DNA of 46,265 bases from a virus: the IMG/VR virus record IMGVR_UViG_3300037247_000864, positions 1 through 46,265 of that record; one strand, written 5' to 3'. The position numbers were made by a program, and so were the translations under genes. This document shows positions 30,074 to 38,522 of this stretch, one piece after another (position 1 is the stretch's first letter; every line of letters begins with the position of its first letter). The notes under the pieces were generated by a model. It was not told the origin of the DNA. It saw only the letters and a program-made list of their open reading frames with translations, and did not search any database.

Positions 30074-30861
30074 CGTTTAGCTACATACCCGAAGATACAC
30101 TACTGCAAGTCGCTCGTGGGAAAGCTGAGGGCTTTACTAGCGTCAACAAATTTGGGGCCAACATCGAAATAGATAACGGCGTGACTGCCGATATCTGGGA
30201 TGGAGGCCATACTCTAGCCAGCGGTGGCGTGTCTCTTCTCTGGGTGGCGCCGACCCAGGCCCGCACGCACGATATCGTTTCTAGCTCCACTAGCGATGAC
30301 GGTGACCCTGCGGGCGTCGGCGCTCGTACCCTCCGCATCTACGGGCTCACCGACTGGGACACGGCTGAGGTCACGGAGGATATAACCCTGAACGGCACCA
30401 CCAATGTTGCGACTTCCAACGCCTACGTCATCATCCATCGAATGCGCGTCCTCACCAAGGGCGCGACCAACGTCAACGTGGGCGTCATCAAGGCCACAGC
30501 TCAAACTGACAACACGATAACAGCCCAGATTCGCGTCTCTCAGGGTCAGACCCAGATGGCCATCTATGGCATCCCCTCAACGCAGAAGGCCTACATGGGC
30601 ATGTGGTACGCTAGCATAGCCAGGGCGGCAGGCGCCGCAGGGATACACCTCGAGTTTAACCCTGAGCCTGGGGATGAGATTGCCAACTTCCTCATCAAAC
30701 ATACTATGGGGCTGGAAACCACTGGCACGTCTGCTCTCGTGGTTCCCTACTACACGCCCAAGGTCTTCGCAGGCCCTGGTATCATAAGGATACAGGCTCA
30801 GAGCGCGGTGAATGATCTGGATGTGTCGGCAGGCTTCGATATAGTGCTGGTGGATAACTAA
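30070..30861 (+). CDS. Virion structural protein
   Basis: The gene encodes 263 residues, strand-rich in the middle (AYVIIHRMRVLTKGATNVNVGVIKATA; TITAQIRVSQGQTQMAIYGIPSTQKAYM). Similar proteins follow the DAFGRLRVS-type gene in other environmental phages. The exact place in the particle is unknown. There is no signal or membrane span. Confidence 0.6.
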   Translation: MTFSYIPEDTLLQVARGKAEGFTSVNKFGANIEIDNGVTADIWDGGHTLASGGVSLLWVAPTQARTHDIVSSSTSDDGDPAGVGARTLRIYGLTDWDTAEVTEDITLNGTTNVATSNAYVIIHRMRVLTKGATNVNVGVIKATAQTDNTITAQIRVSQGQTQMAIYGIPSTQKAYMGMWYASIARAAGAAGIHLEFNPEPGDEIANFLIKHTMGLETTGTSALVVPYYTPKVFAGPGIIRIQAQSAVNDLDVSAGFDIVLVDN

Positions 30862-30876
30862 CGGGGGCTGCATTAG

Positions 30877-32175
30877 ATGGCGGATACAACAAGACTGCTG
30901 CTGCTCCAATACCTGTCGGAGTTCGTCGGTGACTGGCTCTCCCTGACCGCAGATGACCAGCCTAGCGGCGCCACTACGACGACCATTAAGGACGCCAACC
31001 TGGCCAACCTGACCGAGGACGACGACGGCATACAGGGCTGGATTCGGATAGCGGACTCGGACAGTGACGCAGACCAGGACGTACGGCGCATCAAGGCCAG
31101 CAGCGGCTACACGGCATCTTCGACCACCCTTACGGTCAACCGAGCCTTCACCGCCGACCCCGACGCGGCCATTACGGGCTCCAACGGCGTGAAGTACGAG
31201 CTGCACACCATCGACCCAACGTACAAGTTCAACGCCATTGACCGCGCCATCGAGAGCCTGTTTTCCGACCTGTACGTGTATCGGCGCGACGAGACGCTGA
31301 CAGTCGATAATTTGCTGCTGAATCAGGACTTCGAAACGTTCTCAAGCGGGTTCTCGGGATGGGGGAACATAGGCACGCCGACCGTGACGGTGGAGACCAA
31401 CAGGGTCATCCACGGCACCCAGGCGGCCAAGATCGTGGCGTCCGGCGCCGTAGAGGGCATCGAGCAGAACTTCTTCTCATCGGTGAACATCAACGAGCTG
31501 GCGGGTCGCACGCTGCACTTCGCGGGCTGGATATGGGCCTCTGTGGCCAGCGCGGCACGACTCCGCGTCACCTTCGATGGCTCAACCTACACCAACGGCG
31601 CGTACCACGCTGGTGAGAGCGACTGGGAGGGGCCTGGGGTAACGCTTGTCAACGCTGTGGTGCCCACCGACGCCACCAGGATGGCCGTGGACTGCGTGGT
31701 CGCGGACGGAGAGACGGCCTACTTTGACGCCATGCACGCCTACGTGGGGCCGCCCATCACCCGCTACACGCTCCCAACGAGCATACGAACCCTACTGGGC
31801 GTGTCCGTGCAGGCTGAGATGAGCCGGCCTAACGGTAACTACTTCCCCCTGAGCGAGAACGTGGCGCCCAGCGCAGGGCAGATCCTCCGGCTTACCGGCA
31901 TGGGCGCCCTGACCCTGCCCACCGCGGACACCTCCACCGTGGAGATAGACGGGGAGCAGGTCGACCTCCTGGTGGCCAGGGCGGCTGAGATTCTGAGCAG
32001 GACCGAGTGGGCTCGTACTCGAGACCCCTTCTGGAAAGAGAAGCAGCAGGATGCTAGCGGCGAGGTGGCGCGGTTGCTGCCCCGAGCCCGCATGAGGCGT
32101 TTGGCGGCGTCTAAGCGGTTCCGTTGGGGGCAGGACGCGGATTCTAGTAGCCGGTCCCTGGTCCTGGAACGCTGA
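30877..32175 (+). CDS. Adaptor-like tail protein with CBM-like insertion
   Basis: The gene encodes 432 residues. The two ends together look like a head-tail connector: helical LLLLQYLSEFVGDWLSLTADD at the start, a strand-rich segment, and later RYTLPTSIRTLLGVSVQ with a helical LVARAAEILSRTEW end. Between them, residues about 147-287 form a block that begins LLLNQDFETFSSGFSGWGN and continues through a beta-sandwich. This resembles family 4/9-type carbohydrate-binding modules. A sugar-binding module set inside a connector would be unusual. The N- and C-terminal assignment is inference. Confidence 0.5.
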   Translation: MADTTRLLLLQYLSEFVGDWLSLTADDQPSGATTTTIKDANLANLTEDDDGIQGWIRIADSDSDADQDVRRIKASSGYTASSTTLTVNRAFTADPDAAITGSNGVKYELHTIDPTYKFNAIDRAIESLFSDLYVYRRDETLTVDNLLLNQDFETFSSGFSGWGNIGTPTVTVETNRVIHGTQAAKIVASGAVEGIEQNFFSSVNINELAGRTLHFAGWIWASVASAARLRVTFDGSTYTNGAYHAGESDWEGPGVTLVNAVVPTDATRMAVDCVVADGETAYFDAMHAYVGPPITRYTLPTSIRTLLGVSVQAEMSRPNGNYFPLSENVAPSAGQILRLTGMGALTLPTADTSTVEIDGEQVDLLVARAAEILSRTEWARTRDPFWKEKQQDASGEVARLLPRARMRRLAASKRFRWGQDADSSSRSLVLER

Positions 32176-35100
32176 TGCTGATCCAACTCAACGAGGCTGG
32201 CGGCACCAAGCGTGATTACGTCGTCGTGCCGCGGCGTGTAAGGCGCAACGGGCGCGACATCCTCGTACCCGTTGAGGAATACGATGTCGAGATGTTTACG
32301 GACAGCTTCGACACCCTCGGGGGCCAGAGCCAGGAGCGCATAGGCCCCTACACGTCCAGGATATTTCCCAACTTCATGCTCGGCTTTGGCCGCGACCGCA
32401 TAGCATCGGACTCGGCCCGCAATCCAGCCGAGTATCGTAGATTCTTCGATTCGACTTGTGATACTCGCTTCGAGAAGATATACCTGCCCATCCTGGAAGA
32501 AAATAGTACAGAGACGGGCCTGGAGGTTATCAGGGCGTCGGCCGCGTTCAAGAGCAACCTCTGGGGCATTTGGGAGGACGGAACAAGCACAGACCTTCTG
32601 GCTCGTAAATACGTTGGCTCTACAACAGCCTGGACGGCCGGGGGCAATGTTCTGGCCGATGCCACAACGAAGGTAGGTCTCGACCTTCTGGCGCATAAGA
32701 CCCATCTGCTCGCTCTGTTTGCACAGAGCAACGACCATCTCATTTACCGTTCCACAGACGGCGCCACTTGGACTGCCGCCACCACTGCGCCGACACTTAA
32801 CCTTCTCTCAAACGCCGTAACCGCGAACGAGGACATTGACGCTGGCCTTCTTGCTGAGCTCAGCGGTCTCGCCATTGCGGTGGTCTGGGATGAGGTGGCG
32901 GGCAACATCGTCTTCTTCTCCAGCCGTAATGCGGGTGATACCTGGGATAAACAAGAGGACATCCGTCCTCACACGACCAAGACCTTTGGTCCACTGACTG
33001 GTGGCTTTGGGCGAGACCGCATAACTGCGCTCAAGGCCGACGACCCTGCTGAGTATCAGCGTTTGTTCGACGCCACAGCGGACACACGCTGGGATAGTGG
33101 CATATACCTGCCCATCTTGGAAGAAGACAGCACCGAGACGGGATTGGAGGTAATCAGGGGTTCAACATCCCTTCGAGGCGACCTTTGGGCAATGTGGGAA
33201 GATGATACCAGCACAGATATCGTCGCTCGAAAATATACAGGTTCGTCTACCTCATGGACTGATGGCGGGAATATCCAAGCGGCTGCGGCCGCCCAGGTGG
33301 GCTTGGACATCATTACTCATAAAAATCGTGTTATCGCGTTACTCGCCAGTGCTAATGACCATCTGGTGTTTTATAGCAATGGCGCTACGCCTACTTTGTC
33401 TTCTTGGACTGCGGCTGCAACACAAATCACGGCTAACTTGTTGATCAATGATGTGACCGCGCATGAGAATATAGATGCGGGACTTCTTACAAGTATTGGG
33501 GGTGAAGCAGTAGCCCTAATCTGGGAGGAGAATGGCGGCGTCATCACATTCTTTTCAAGCACCAATGCTGGGGGGGCTTGGGCGGACGAGGTGCTCAATA
33601 TACCATCGTCGACTGGTATCAAGGGTGTAGCTGTTCTGCCTGGGATTGATGGTGAAGATAAAATCTATGTTGGAGTCGACGATGGTATATTTGAAGTCGA
33701 CACAGCGCCAGCCACCTGGACTGCCAGACTCATCTTCCCCATGCCCTCGCACAAAGATAATTGTAGGCGTATGACATTTCATACCGATGGCTCGCTCTGG
33801 TTTGCCCAGGGAGTCGATGACGACTCGCCTCCGCCCATATACCGAATGACAGTTTCTGGCGATAGCCGAGTCTTTGAGAGTCTAGGCTTGAATCGTGGCG
33901 ATGGTATTCCCTCCGACAGGCTTGGCCCAGTATGGTGGTTTAAGTCTGCTGGTGGGTTCCTGTTTTGCTCTCAGGGGGGCGGCAAGGCTGGCCGTAACGC
34001 AACGATCTGGTGCTGGAATGGCAGAGGCTGGCATTCAATGCGCAAGCATGGAACAGAGAATCAGAAGATAGAGTGGATAGATGTCTCATCGGGCGATGAC
34101 GACACTTCTCGACTGCACTACTCCATCAGGACAGCAGCAGGAATATCGGATACCGTCTTCCTTGGCCAGCCCTTAGTCAATCCCGCATCTGGCGTCTCTA
34201 TCAAACGAGAGGCCAGTGGCTACATCGACTACCCGTATATCGACGGCGGGATGCCCAGCGACAATGCTCTCTGGATTCGAGCGTCAGTGGATGCCGACGA
34301 CCTCAGCGCCACGAACTCCAATGAGTTCATAGACTGCACTCACGGTATCAACGGTGCGGCCAGGACGACGACAGACCTGGGTGACTTCCTCAGCGGTACC
34401 AAGACGTTGGAGTACGCCGCTGATACGTCGGCCATCAATGATGGTATCCGGCTGGTGCTGAATCACGATGATGGGGGCACGGACACCGACACACCAATTC
34501 TGCGCACACTGGAGATGGACTTCGTCAAGCCCCTGGATACCTTCGGCAAGATTGCATCTGGCAATGGCCCGCAGGGAGTAGCTGCCTTCAACGATCGCCT
34601 CTATGTAGGAGCGCGAGAGGGCATCTACGAGGTTCTGGCCCGTGACTTCGCCCTATGGGAGATGAAGCTGGTCGTCCCGCTACCACCTCACAACGACAAC
34701 GGGCGGCGCATGACGGTTCACCAGGACAAGCTCTGGTTCGGGTTGGGTGTGGACGATGACTCGCCAGCACCGATATGGACGCTTGATGCTGCGGGCAACG
34801 TTGATACCAGAATGGGGCTGGACCAGGGCGATAGCGTGCCTGCGGAGATGATGGGGCCAGTCCGGTGGATGAAGTCAGTCGGGGATTTCCTGTTCATGAC
34901 GGTAGGCGGCGGCAAGGCTAGCAGGAACGCCCGTGTCCTCTGCCACAATGGACGCGGGTGGCACTCGATGCGCCAGCACGGCACTGCTAACCAGAAGATT
35001 GAGTGGCTGGACTTCAGCTCGGACGATGACGACACTCCTCGACTGCACTACTCCATCAGGACAGCAGCAGGAATATCGGATACCGTCTTCCTTGGCCAGC

Positions 35101-35765
35101 CCTTAGTCAATCCCGCCTCGGGCGTGAGTATCAAGCGTGAGGCCACTGGCTACATCGACCTGCCCTACATGGACGGCGGGATGCCGCTCATCAACGCCGC
35201 GTGGCTGCGATTCGGCATCAACGCCTCGTCGTTGTCGGCTTCCAATAGCGGTGAGTACATCCAGATGAAGTACGGGCTGAATGGGGCCAGCAGAACAACA
35301 AGCCCCGCAACGGCGTTCGAGTTCGTATCTGGCACGCTGACACAGGACCTGCCGTCGGGGGCCACGGCGGGGGCGGGAGTGTCGGCACGGAACATTGGCA
35401 CACGGGTTACACTGAACCGCGATGCAAGTGACAACACCCACACGCCAGAACTTGAGGATGTGGAGATCAACTACCTGAAGATTCCCCCGACCCTGGAGGG
35501 CTACATCTTCACCGTGGACGTGAAAGCGACAGCGACCAAGCAATCCACCAAGCCCGAGGTGGTCATAACGCGTCTGAAAGCCGCCCGTGACCTCGGCACG
35601 CTGCCCGTGCTGGTCTATGGCCCATCTGGGAGCAAGAACGTGAAGGTTCGAGACGTGCGATGGCTGCCAGAAGTTACTGAGGGCAGTGCGTCAGGAGCCG
35701 CGGCACCCGACGTGTTGGCGCAGAGGGCAGGCTACTTAGAGGTCCGATGCGAGGAAGTGATCTAA
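32175..35765 (+). CDS. Large Asp-box beta-propeller fibre or receptor-binding protein
   Basis: The gene encodes 1196 residues. Asp-box-like motifs (STDGATW, SSRNAGDTW, SSTNAGGAW) mark sialidase-type propeller blades. Residues about 70-470 contain two related repeats, each with GFGRDRI, ENSTETGLEVIR or EDSTETGLEVIR, and WEDxTSTDxxARKYxGSxxxW. Residues about 480-1030 hold a second duplicated unit with GxxDGIFEV/REGIYEV, GGGKAxRNA, NGRGWHSMR and IKREAxGYID. No sialidase catalytic residues can be confirmed. Location before the holin-like gene and length make a tail fibre or receptor-binding protein most likely. Confidence 0.7.
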   Translation: MLIQLNEAGGTKRDYVVVPRRVRRNGRDILVPVEEYDVEMFTDSFDTLGGQSQERIGPYTSRIFPNFMLGFGRDRIASDSARNPAEYRRFFDSTCDTRFEKIYLPILEENSTETGLEVIRASAAFKSNLWGIWEDGTSTDLLARKYVGSTTAWTAGGNVLADATTKVGLDLLAHKTHLLALFAQSNDHLIYRSTDGATWTAATTAPTLNLLSNAVTANEDIDAGLLAELSGLAIAVVWDEVAGNIVFFSSRNAGDTWDKQEDIRPHTTKTFGPLTGGFGRDRITALKADDPAEYQRLFDATADTRWDSGIYLPILEEDSTETGLEVIRGSTSLRGDLWAMWEDDTSTDIVARKYTGSSTSWTDGGNIQAAAAAQVGLDIITHKNRVIALLASANDHLVFYSNGATPTLSSWTAAATQITANLLINDVTAHENIDAGLLTSIGGEAVALIWEENGGVITFFSSTNAGGAWADEVLNIPSSTGIKGVAVLPGIDGEDKIYVGVDDGIFEVDTAPATWTARLIFPMPSHKDNCRRMTFHTDGSLWFAQGVDDDSPPPIYRMTVSGDSRVFESLGLNRGDGIPSDRLGPVWWFKSAGGFLFCSQGGGKAGRNATIWCWNGRGWHSMRKHGTENQKIEWIDVSSGDDDTSRLHYSIRTAAGISDTVFLGQPLVNPASGVSIKREASGYIDYPYIDGGMPSDNALWIRASVDADDLSATNSNEFIDCTHGINGAARTTTDLGDFLSGTKTLEYAADTSAINDGIRLVLNHDDGGTDTDTPILRTLEMDFVKPLDTFGKIASGNGPQGVAAFNDRLYVGAREGIYEVLARDFALWEMKLVVPLPPHNDNGRRMTVHQDKLWFGLGVDDDSPAPIWTLDAAGNVDTRMGLDQGDSVPAEMMGPVRWMKSVGDFLFMTVGGGKASRNARVLCHNGRGWHSMRQHGTANQKIEWLDFSSDDDDTPRLHYSIRTAAGISDTVFLGQPLVNPASGVSIKREATGYIDLPYMDGGMPLINAAWLRFGINASSLSASNSGEYIQMKYGLNGASRTTSPATAFEFVSGTLTQDLPSGATAGAGVSARNIGTRVTLNRDASDNTHTPELEDVEINYLKIPPTLEGYIFTVDVKATATKQSTKPEVVITRLKAARDLGTLPVLVYGPSGSKNVKVRDVRWLPEVTEGSASGAAAPDVLAQRAGYLEVRCEEVI
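34108..34186. repeat. Perfect 79-base repeat inside the fibre gene, copy 1
   Basis: The 79 bases here are identical to 35038-35116, although flanking parts of the duplicated unit have diverged widely. They encode LHYSIRTAAGISDTVFLGQP and the residues after it. Identity without sequence drift at third positions suggests recent copying. Confidence 0.9.
35038..35116. repeat. Perfect 79-base repeat inside the fibre gene, copy 2
   Basis: This is the second copy, 930 bases after the first and in the same reading frame. Bases on both sides differ between the copies, so the identical block is sharply bounded. Confidence 0.9.
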
Positions 35766-36017
35766 GTGGCTAGGCTGCGGGTCTGGAAGCTAGACGAGAC
35801 CGACAAAGATGTCATCCTCGCCGTCATGCTGGAGGCCGACGATGGCAAGTCGCATCTTGGCGTTCGCCATGTCGCGCTGCTCAAGACGGCGAGTGCTGCG
35901 GAGGTCCAAGCGGCGATACTTCAGGCCCGCACGGATATCAAGGACGTGCCAAAAGGTGGCGTCGAGGACATGGCCCGTGCTATCGTGGACCGGATCAACT
36001 CGGGGGACTTGCCATGA
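35766..36017 (+). CDS. Hypothetical small protein
   Basis: The gene encodes 83 residues from a GTG directly after the fibre gene's stop. It has a strand-rich start (RLRVWKLDETDKDVILAVMLEADD) and a helical end (EVQAAILQARTDIK), with no cysteine or membrane span. It overlaps the holin-like gene by four bases, so it may assist lysis or tail assembly. Not recognised. Confidence 0.6.
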   Translation: MARLRVWKLDETDKDVILAVMLEADDGKSHLGVRHVALLKTASAAEVQAAILQARTDIKDVPKGGVEDMARAIVDRINSGDLP

Positions 36018-36220
36018 CAGAGCCGAGTAGGCTGGAGCAAGAGGTCGCGGGCATCCGTGAGGCGCTGAACGAGCTGCTGAAGAACCATCTGCCCACCCTG
36101 AATAAGCGCCTGGTGAAGGCCGAGGAGCGGGGCGCGTTCCACACCACGCTGATTCTAGGCGTCTACGCGGCCACCTTCGCAGGCGCCATCGCCGTCATCA
36201 TCACGGTGCTGGTGAAGTGA
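36014..36220 (+). CDS. Holin-like protein (XhlA-type topology)
   Basis: The gene encodes 68 residues. A coiled-coil helix with heptads (LEQEVAGIREALNELLKNHLPTLNKRLVKAEER) is followed by one hydrophobic helix (TLILGVYAATFAGAIAVIITVLV) and a short basic end. This is the layout of XhlA-type lysis accessory proteins and small holins. No endolysin is seen nearby, so the lysis role is inferred from topology and from its place at the end of the rightward block. Confidence 0.6.
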   Translation: MTEPSRLEQEVAGIREALNELLKNHLPTLNKRLVKAEERGAFHTTLILGVYAATFAGAIAVIITVLVK

Positions 36221-36223
36221 GGC

Positions 36224-36745
36224 TCATAACATTCGCAGGAGTTCTGGGACTGTAGCATTCTTTTGTTCTTTCCAAAGTTCCCAAGCCTCAGTTACAGCGC
36301 CAGCGCCCAGGAAGAGGTCATCAAACTGGTCGTCGGGATGCAAGTGCAATACGCTGAACAGCCAGAAACAGAACGCACGTGGCTTCGCGCCCACGAGCCC
36401 TCGTCTAAGAGTCACGCTTTCCGACACCCAATCCCGCACCGTTTCCAGATCGCGCCCTCTCGGCCTCCCGCCCCTCACAATAACGGGCTCCCAGGCATAG
36501 GCGGGGTTCACGTTGGGCTTGAAGATGGCGAAGGGCTTGACCCAGGCCATGACGCGCACATCGTCGGGACAGAGCGCCAACAGGTATTGCAAGGACGGCG
36601 AGCTGGCAGAGAGCGCCCAGCCATCGGGGTAGTCGGCGCTGAGACGAGCAATCAGGGCCTCGTGGTCAACCTCGGGCATGGCGTAGTGGCGCTTCGCTTG
36701 CCCAACGTAGGGCGGGTCTGCGTAGGCCATCTTCATTGTTGACAT
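36224..36745 (-). CDS. Small DNA methyltransferase
   Basis: The gene encodes 173 residues from the ATG at 36745, with AGGAG upstream. A catalytic DPPY (residues 10-13) comes first and an FxGxG-type cofactor motif (DLFLGAGAVTEAW) comes near the end. This is the permuted order of beta-class amino-methyltransferases. The central WVKPFAIFKPNVNPAYAWEPVIVRGGR is a conserved-looking feature of small phage versions. It probably methylates adenine or cytosine on phage DNA to evade restriction. No target domain is visible. Confidence 0.75.
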   Translation of the reverse strand: MSTMKMAYADPPYVGQAKRHYAMPEVDHEALIARLSADYPDGWALSASSPSLQYLLALCPDDVRVMAWVKPFAIFKPNVNPAYAWEPVIVRGGRPRGRDLETVRDWVSESVTLRRGLVGAKPRAFCFWLFSVLHLHPDDQFDDLFLGAGAVTEAWELWKEQKNATVPELLRML

Positions 36746-36792
36746 CGCTTCGTAATCTCCTTCGCTACTTCTGGGATGGCCTGGGTGGGCAG

Positions 36793-36918
36793 ATGGCCGA
36801 GGTCTCGTTCACGCTCAAGGTGCCGGCGCAGATCGCGCTGGTCATCGTTCTCGCCGCGCTGGCCTACTTCGGTCTCAGCCTGTGCGGTGGCGACGAGGGC
36901 GCTAGGCTGTACGAGTAG
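36793..36918 (+). CDS. Small membrane protein lying between two minus-strand genes
   Basis: The gene encodes 41 residues from the ATG at 36793. In-frame starts further upstream (TTG at 36736) are possible. One hydrophobic helix (IALVIVLAALAYFGLSLC) is followed by an acidic tail. Ribosome site GGGTGGG is only fair. It is the only plus-strand frame in the 177-base gap between the methyltransferase and Ro60 genes, which face away from it. It may be a lysis-related small protein, or an artefact. Confidence 0.45.
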   Translation: MAEVSFTLKVPAQIALVIVLAALAYFGLSLCGGDEGARLYE

Positions 36919-36922
36919 GGCC

Positions 36923-38371
36923 TTAAAGCTCTATCGCCTCAATGGCCTGCACCAAAGCCCCCTCACCCTCCTGAAGCAAGGCCATCAGGTCAAATGCCTT
37001 GTCGCTGAAGCCAGCGAGGGCGTAGATGTTAGGTTCAGGGAACATAAGCGTGCCGTAGCCCTGGAGGTCGAACGAGAAGACCGTGGGCCGCACCCCGAAC
37101 CTCTCGCGATACTCGTTGAACGCCATCGTCGGCGCCCCACCTGGCGAATATACTCGGTCGCTCATCCAGCCCTGCATGTCGGACAGAATGACGATGGTGT
37201 CGTAGGCGGCCTTGGCCCGGGTGAAGACCGAGTTGAAGTTGGTGCCAGACATCGCCGCGTTGTTGGCCAGCTCTCTCTGGATGGACAACAGGCTGTCGTC
37301 CTGATTGAGCGCCACGTATCGGGCGTCATCGGAGAACACTAGGACATCCGCACCGTTCCTCTTGAACAAGGCGGCCGCAAAAAGGCTTCCTATATCTATG
37401 GGCTGGCCCCGCATGGAGCCCGAACCGTCAAGGGCGACCAGAATGCGCCCCTTGAGTTCAGGCACATTGGCAAGAGCAATCTCCGCAGCCCTGTTGAGAG
37501 CCTGCACGACCTCTGAAGCGCCATGCTTGAGCTGGTCGCGAGCGGTGATGAACCGGAAGGGCAACAGTTTCGAGCCCCTGATGCGCTTCTCGTCCACAAG
37601 TTGCTCGCACACGGCCGGCAGGATGTTAGGAGCCTGGTCGATGATGTTGCGGAGGTTACGCACGAGGGCCATGTAGCCTAGCTTCCCAGAGTTGATGAGG
37701 TCGGCCCAGACTGAGGCCTTCAACTCTGCCTTGTGCTCTTCAGTCTCCGCCTCTTGCCCAGCCTGAGACAGCATGGCCTCCCAGGTCTGTTCCTCCCGCA
37801 GGGTGCCGTTCATCAGCGCCTCAAGGGCCTCACGGTTCCGCTCAACAGGCGTTGGGTGGACGAGGTTCACCACGTCCCGCAGCTTCACCTGGTGTCCCGC
37901 GCCCTGGTATCGCGCAAGCTGGTATCGATCGAACTTGCCGAAGGCATCGGCTAGCCCGCGCTTGAGCGCATTGGGCAATGGACGCTTCCCATGGGCCTGG
38001 TGGTAGTAGGCGACAATCTCGGTCATGTCGTCGGGGCGCTGCACGACCTTCGCAATAAAAGGGCGCATCCAGCGCGTACCCTTGTGGCCCGCCACCAACT
38101 CTACCGCCACCACATGGCTGACCGAACGCATGTAGAAGGCCGTGCGGGCATGGTAGGCCGCCTTGGCCGCAAAGGTGGGCGAGACATCCCCCACAGCTCC
38201 GACAAGCCCACTGAGGGCATCTGAGCCGGAGCGATAGTGTTGGTCTTTGAGGAAGTTGGTGAGCAGCAACGTAACTAGCCGCAGCTCTGGGCTCTGGTCG
38301 TAGGCTGCGCCGCCCGCAAGGTTCTTCGCAGGCGCACGGGGATGGTCGATGGCAACGTTAAACCTGGGCAC
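36923..38371 (-). CDS. rsr: Ro60/Rsr RNA-binding protein (TROVE + vWA)
   Basis: The gene encodes 482 residues from a GTG at 38371 with GAGGTG upstream. Residues 15-300 are the TROVE ring of helical repeats, with diagnostic blocks KLRDVVNLVHPTP (163-175) and GKLGYMALVRNLRNI (229-243). Residues 308-482 form a von Willebrand A domain with an intact metal site: DGSGS (315-319), T377 and D398. Ro60 binds Y RNAs and misfolded RNAs and, with PNPase, takes part in RNA decay. It usually lies near its Y RNA gene. Here a candidate sits directly upstream. The gene is at the end of the long early operon. The family call is secure; the benefit to the phage is unknown. Confidence 0.92.
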   Translation of the reverse strand: MPRFNVAIDHPRAPAKNLAGGAAYDQSPELRLVTLLLTNFLKDQHYRSGSDALSGLVGAVGDVSPTFAAKAAYHARTAFYMRSVSHVVAVELVAGHKGTRWMRPFIAKVVQRPDDMTEIVAYYHQAHGKRPLPNALKRGLADAFGKFDRYQLARYQGAGHQVKLRDVVNLVHPTPVERNREALEALMNGTLREEQTWEAMLSQAGQEAETEEHKAELKASVWADLINSGKLGYMALVRNLRNIIDQAPNILPAVCEQLVDEKRIRGSKLLPFRFITARDQLKHGASEVVQALNRAAEIALANVPELKGRILVALDGSGSMRGQPIDIGSLFAAALFKRNGADVLVFSDDARYVALNQDDSLLSIQRELANNAAMSGTNFNSVFTRAKAAYDTIVILSDMQGWMSDRVYSPGGAPTMAFNEYRERFGVRPTVFSFDLQGYGTLMFPEPNIYALAGFSDKAFDLMALLQEGEGALVQAIEAIEL

Positions 38372-38383
38372 AAGTCACCTCAC

Positions 38384-38486
38384 AAAAAGGGGAAAGAAAA
38401 AGGCGGAGAATGCTGGCGAAGGGTGTATGAGTCCGGTTTCCCGGGCTTTCGTTTCAAGCGAAGTAACCCTCAGCCTCACTGCCGCC
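38384..38486 (-). ncRNA. Candidate Y RNA upstream of the Ro60 gene
   Basis: Predicted RNA starts at 38486. Number its bases from 1. GGCGG (1-5) pairs with CCGCC (81-85). AGUG (7-10) pairs with CAUU (75-78). GGCUGAGGGU (12-21) pairs with ACCCUUCGCC (63-72) except for one mismatch. The result is an imperfect stem of about 20 bases with a bulge and two small internal loops. The distal loop holds two hairpins: CUUCG/CGAAAG with a seven-base loop, and CCGG-GAAA-CCGG with a GNRA tetraloop. UUUUUCUUUCCCCUUUUU follows the last pair as terminator. Stem formed by the two ends, bulge, distal module and position next to Ro60 all fit bacterial Y RNA. I could not align a canonical Ro60-binding or tRNA-like motif, so the name is inference. 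Confidence 0.6.
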
Positions 38487-38492
38487 AATCGT

Positions 38493-38522
38493 ATTTTACA
38501 CGACGGCGGGACTATGCGTCAA
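38493..38522 (-). promoter_or_regulatory. Promoter of the candidate Y RNA
   Basis: On the minus strand TTGACG (38522-38517) is followed after 18 bases by TAAAAT (38498-38493). Each matches the sigma70 consensus at five of six positions. Seven bases further is a G at 38486, the first base of the predicted stem. The -35 overlaps the stop codon of the upstream 74-residue gene. A dedicated promoter inside the operon means the RNA can be made independently of the early transcript. Confidence 0.6.

Noticed and set aside
38384-38486. Ordinary tRNA gene
   Set aside because: The distal hairpins do not form a cloverleaf, and no CCA end, anticodon arm or T-loop consensus can be placed. I saw no tRNA anywhere in the window.
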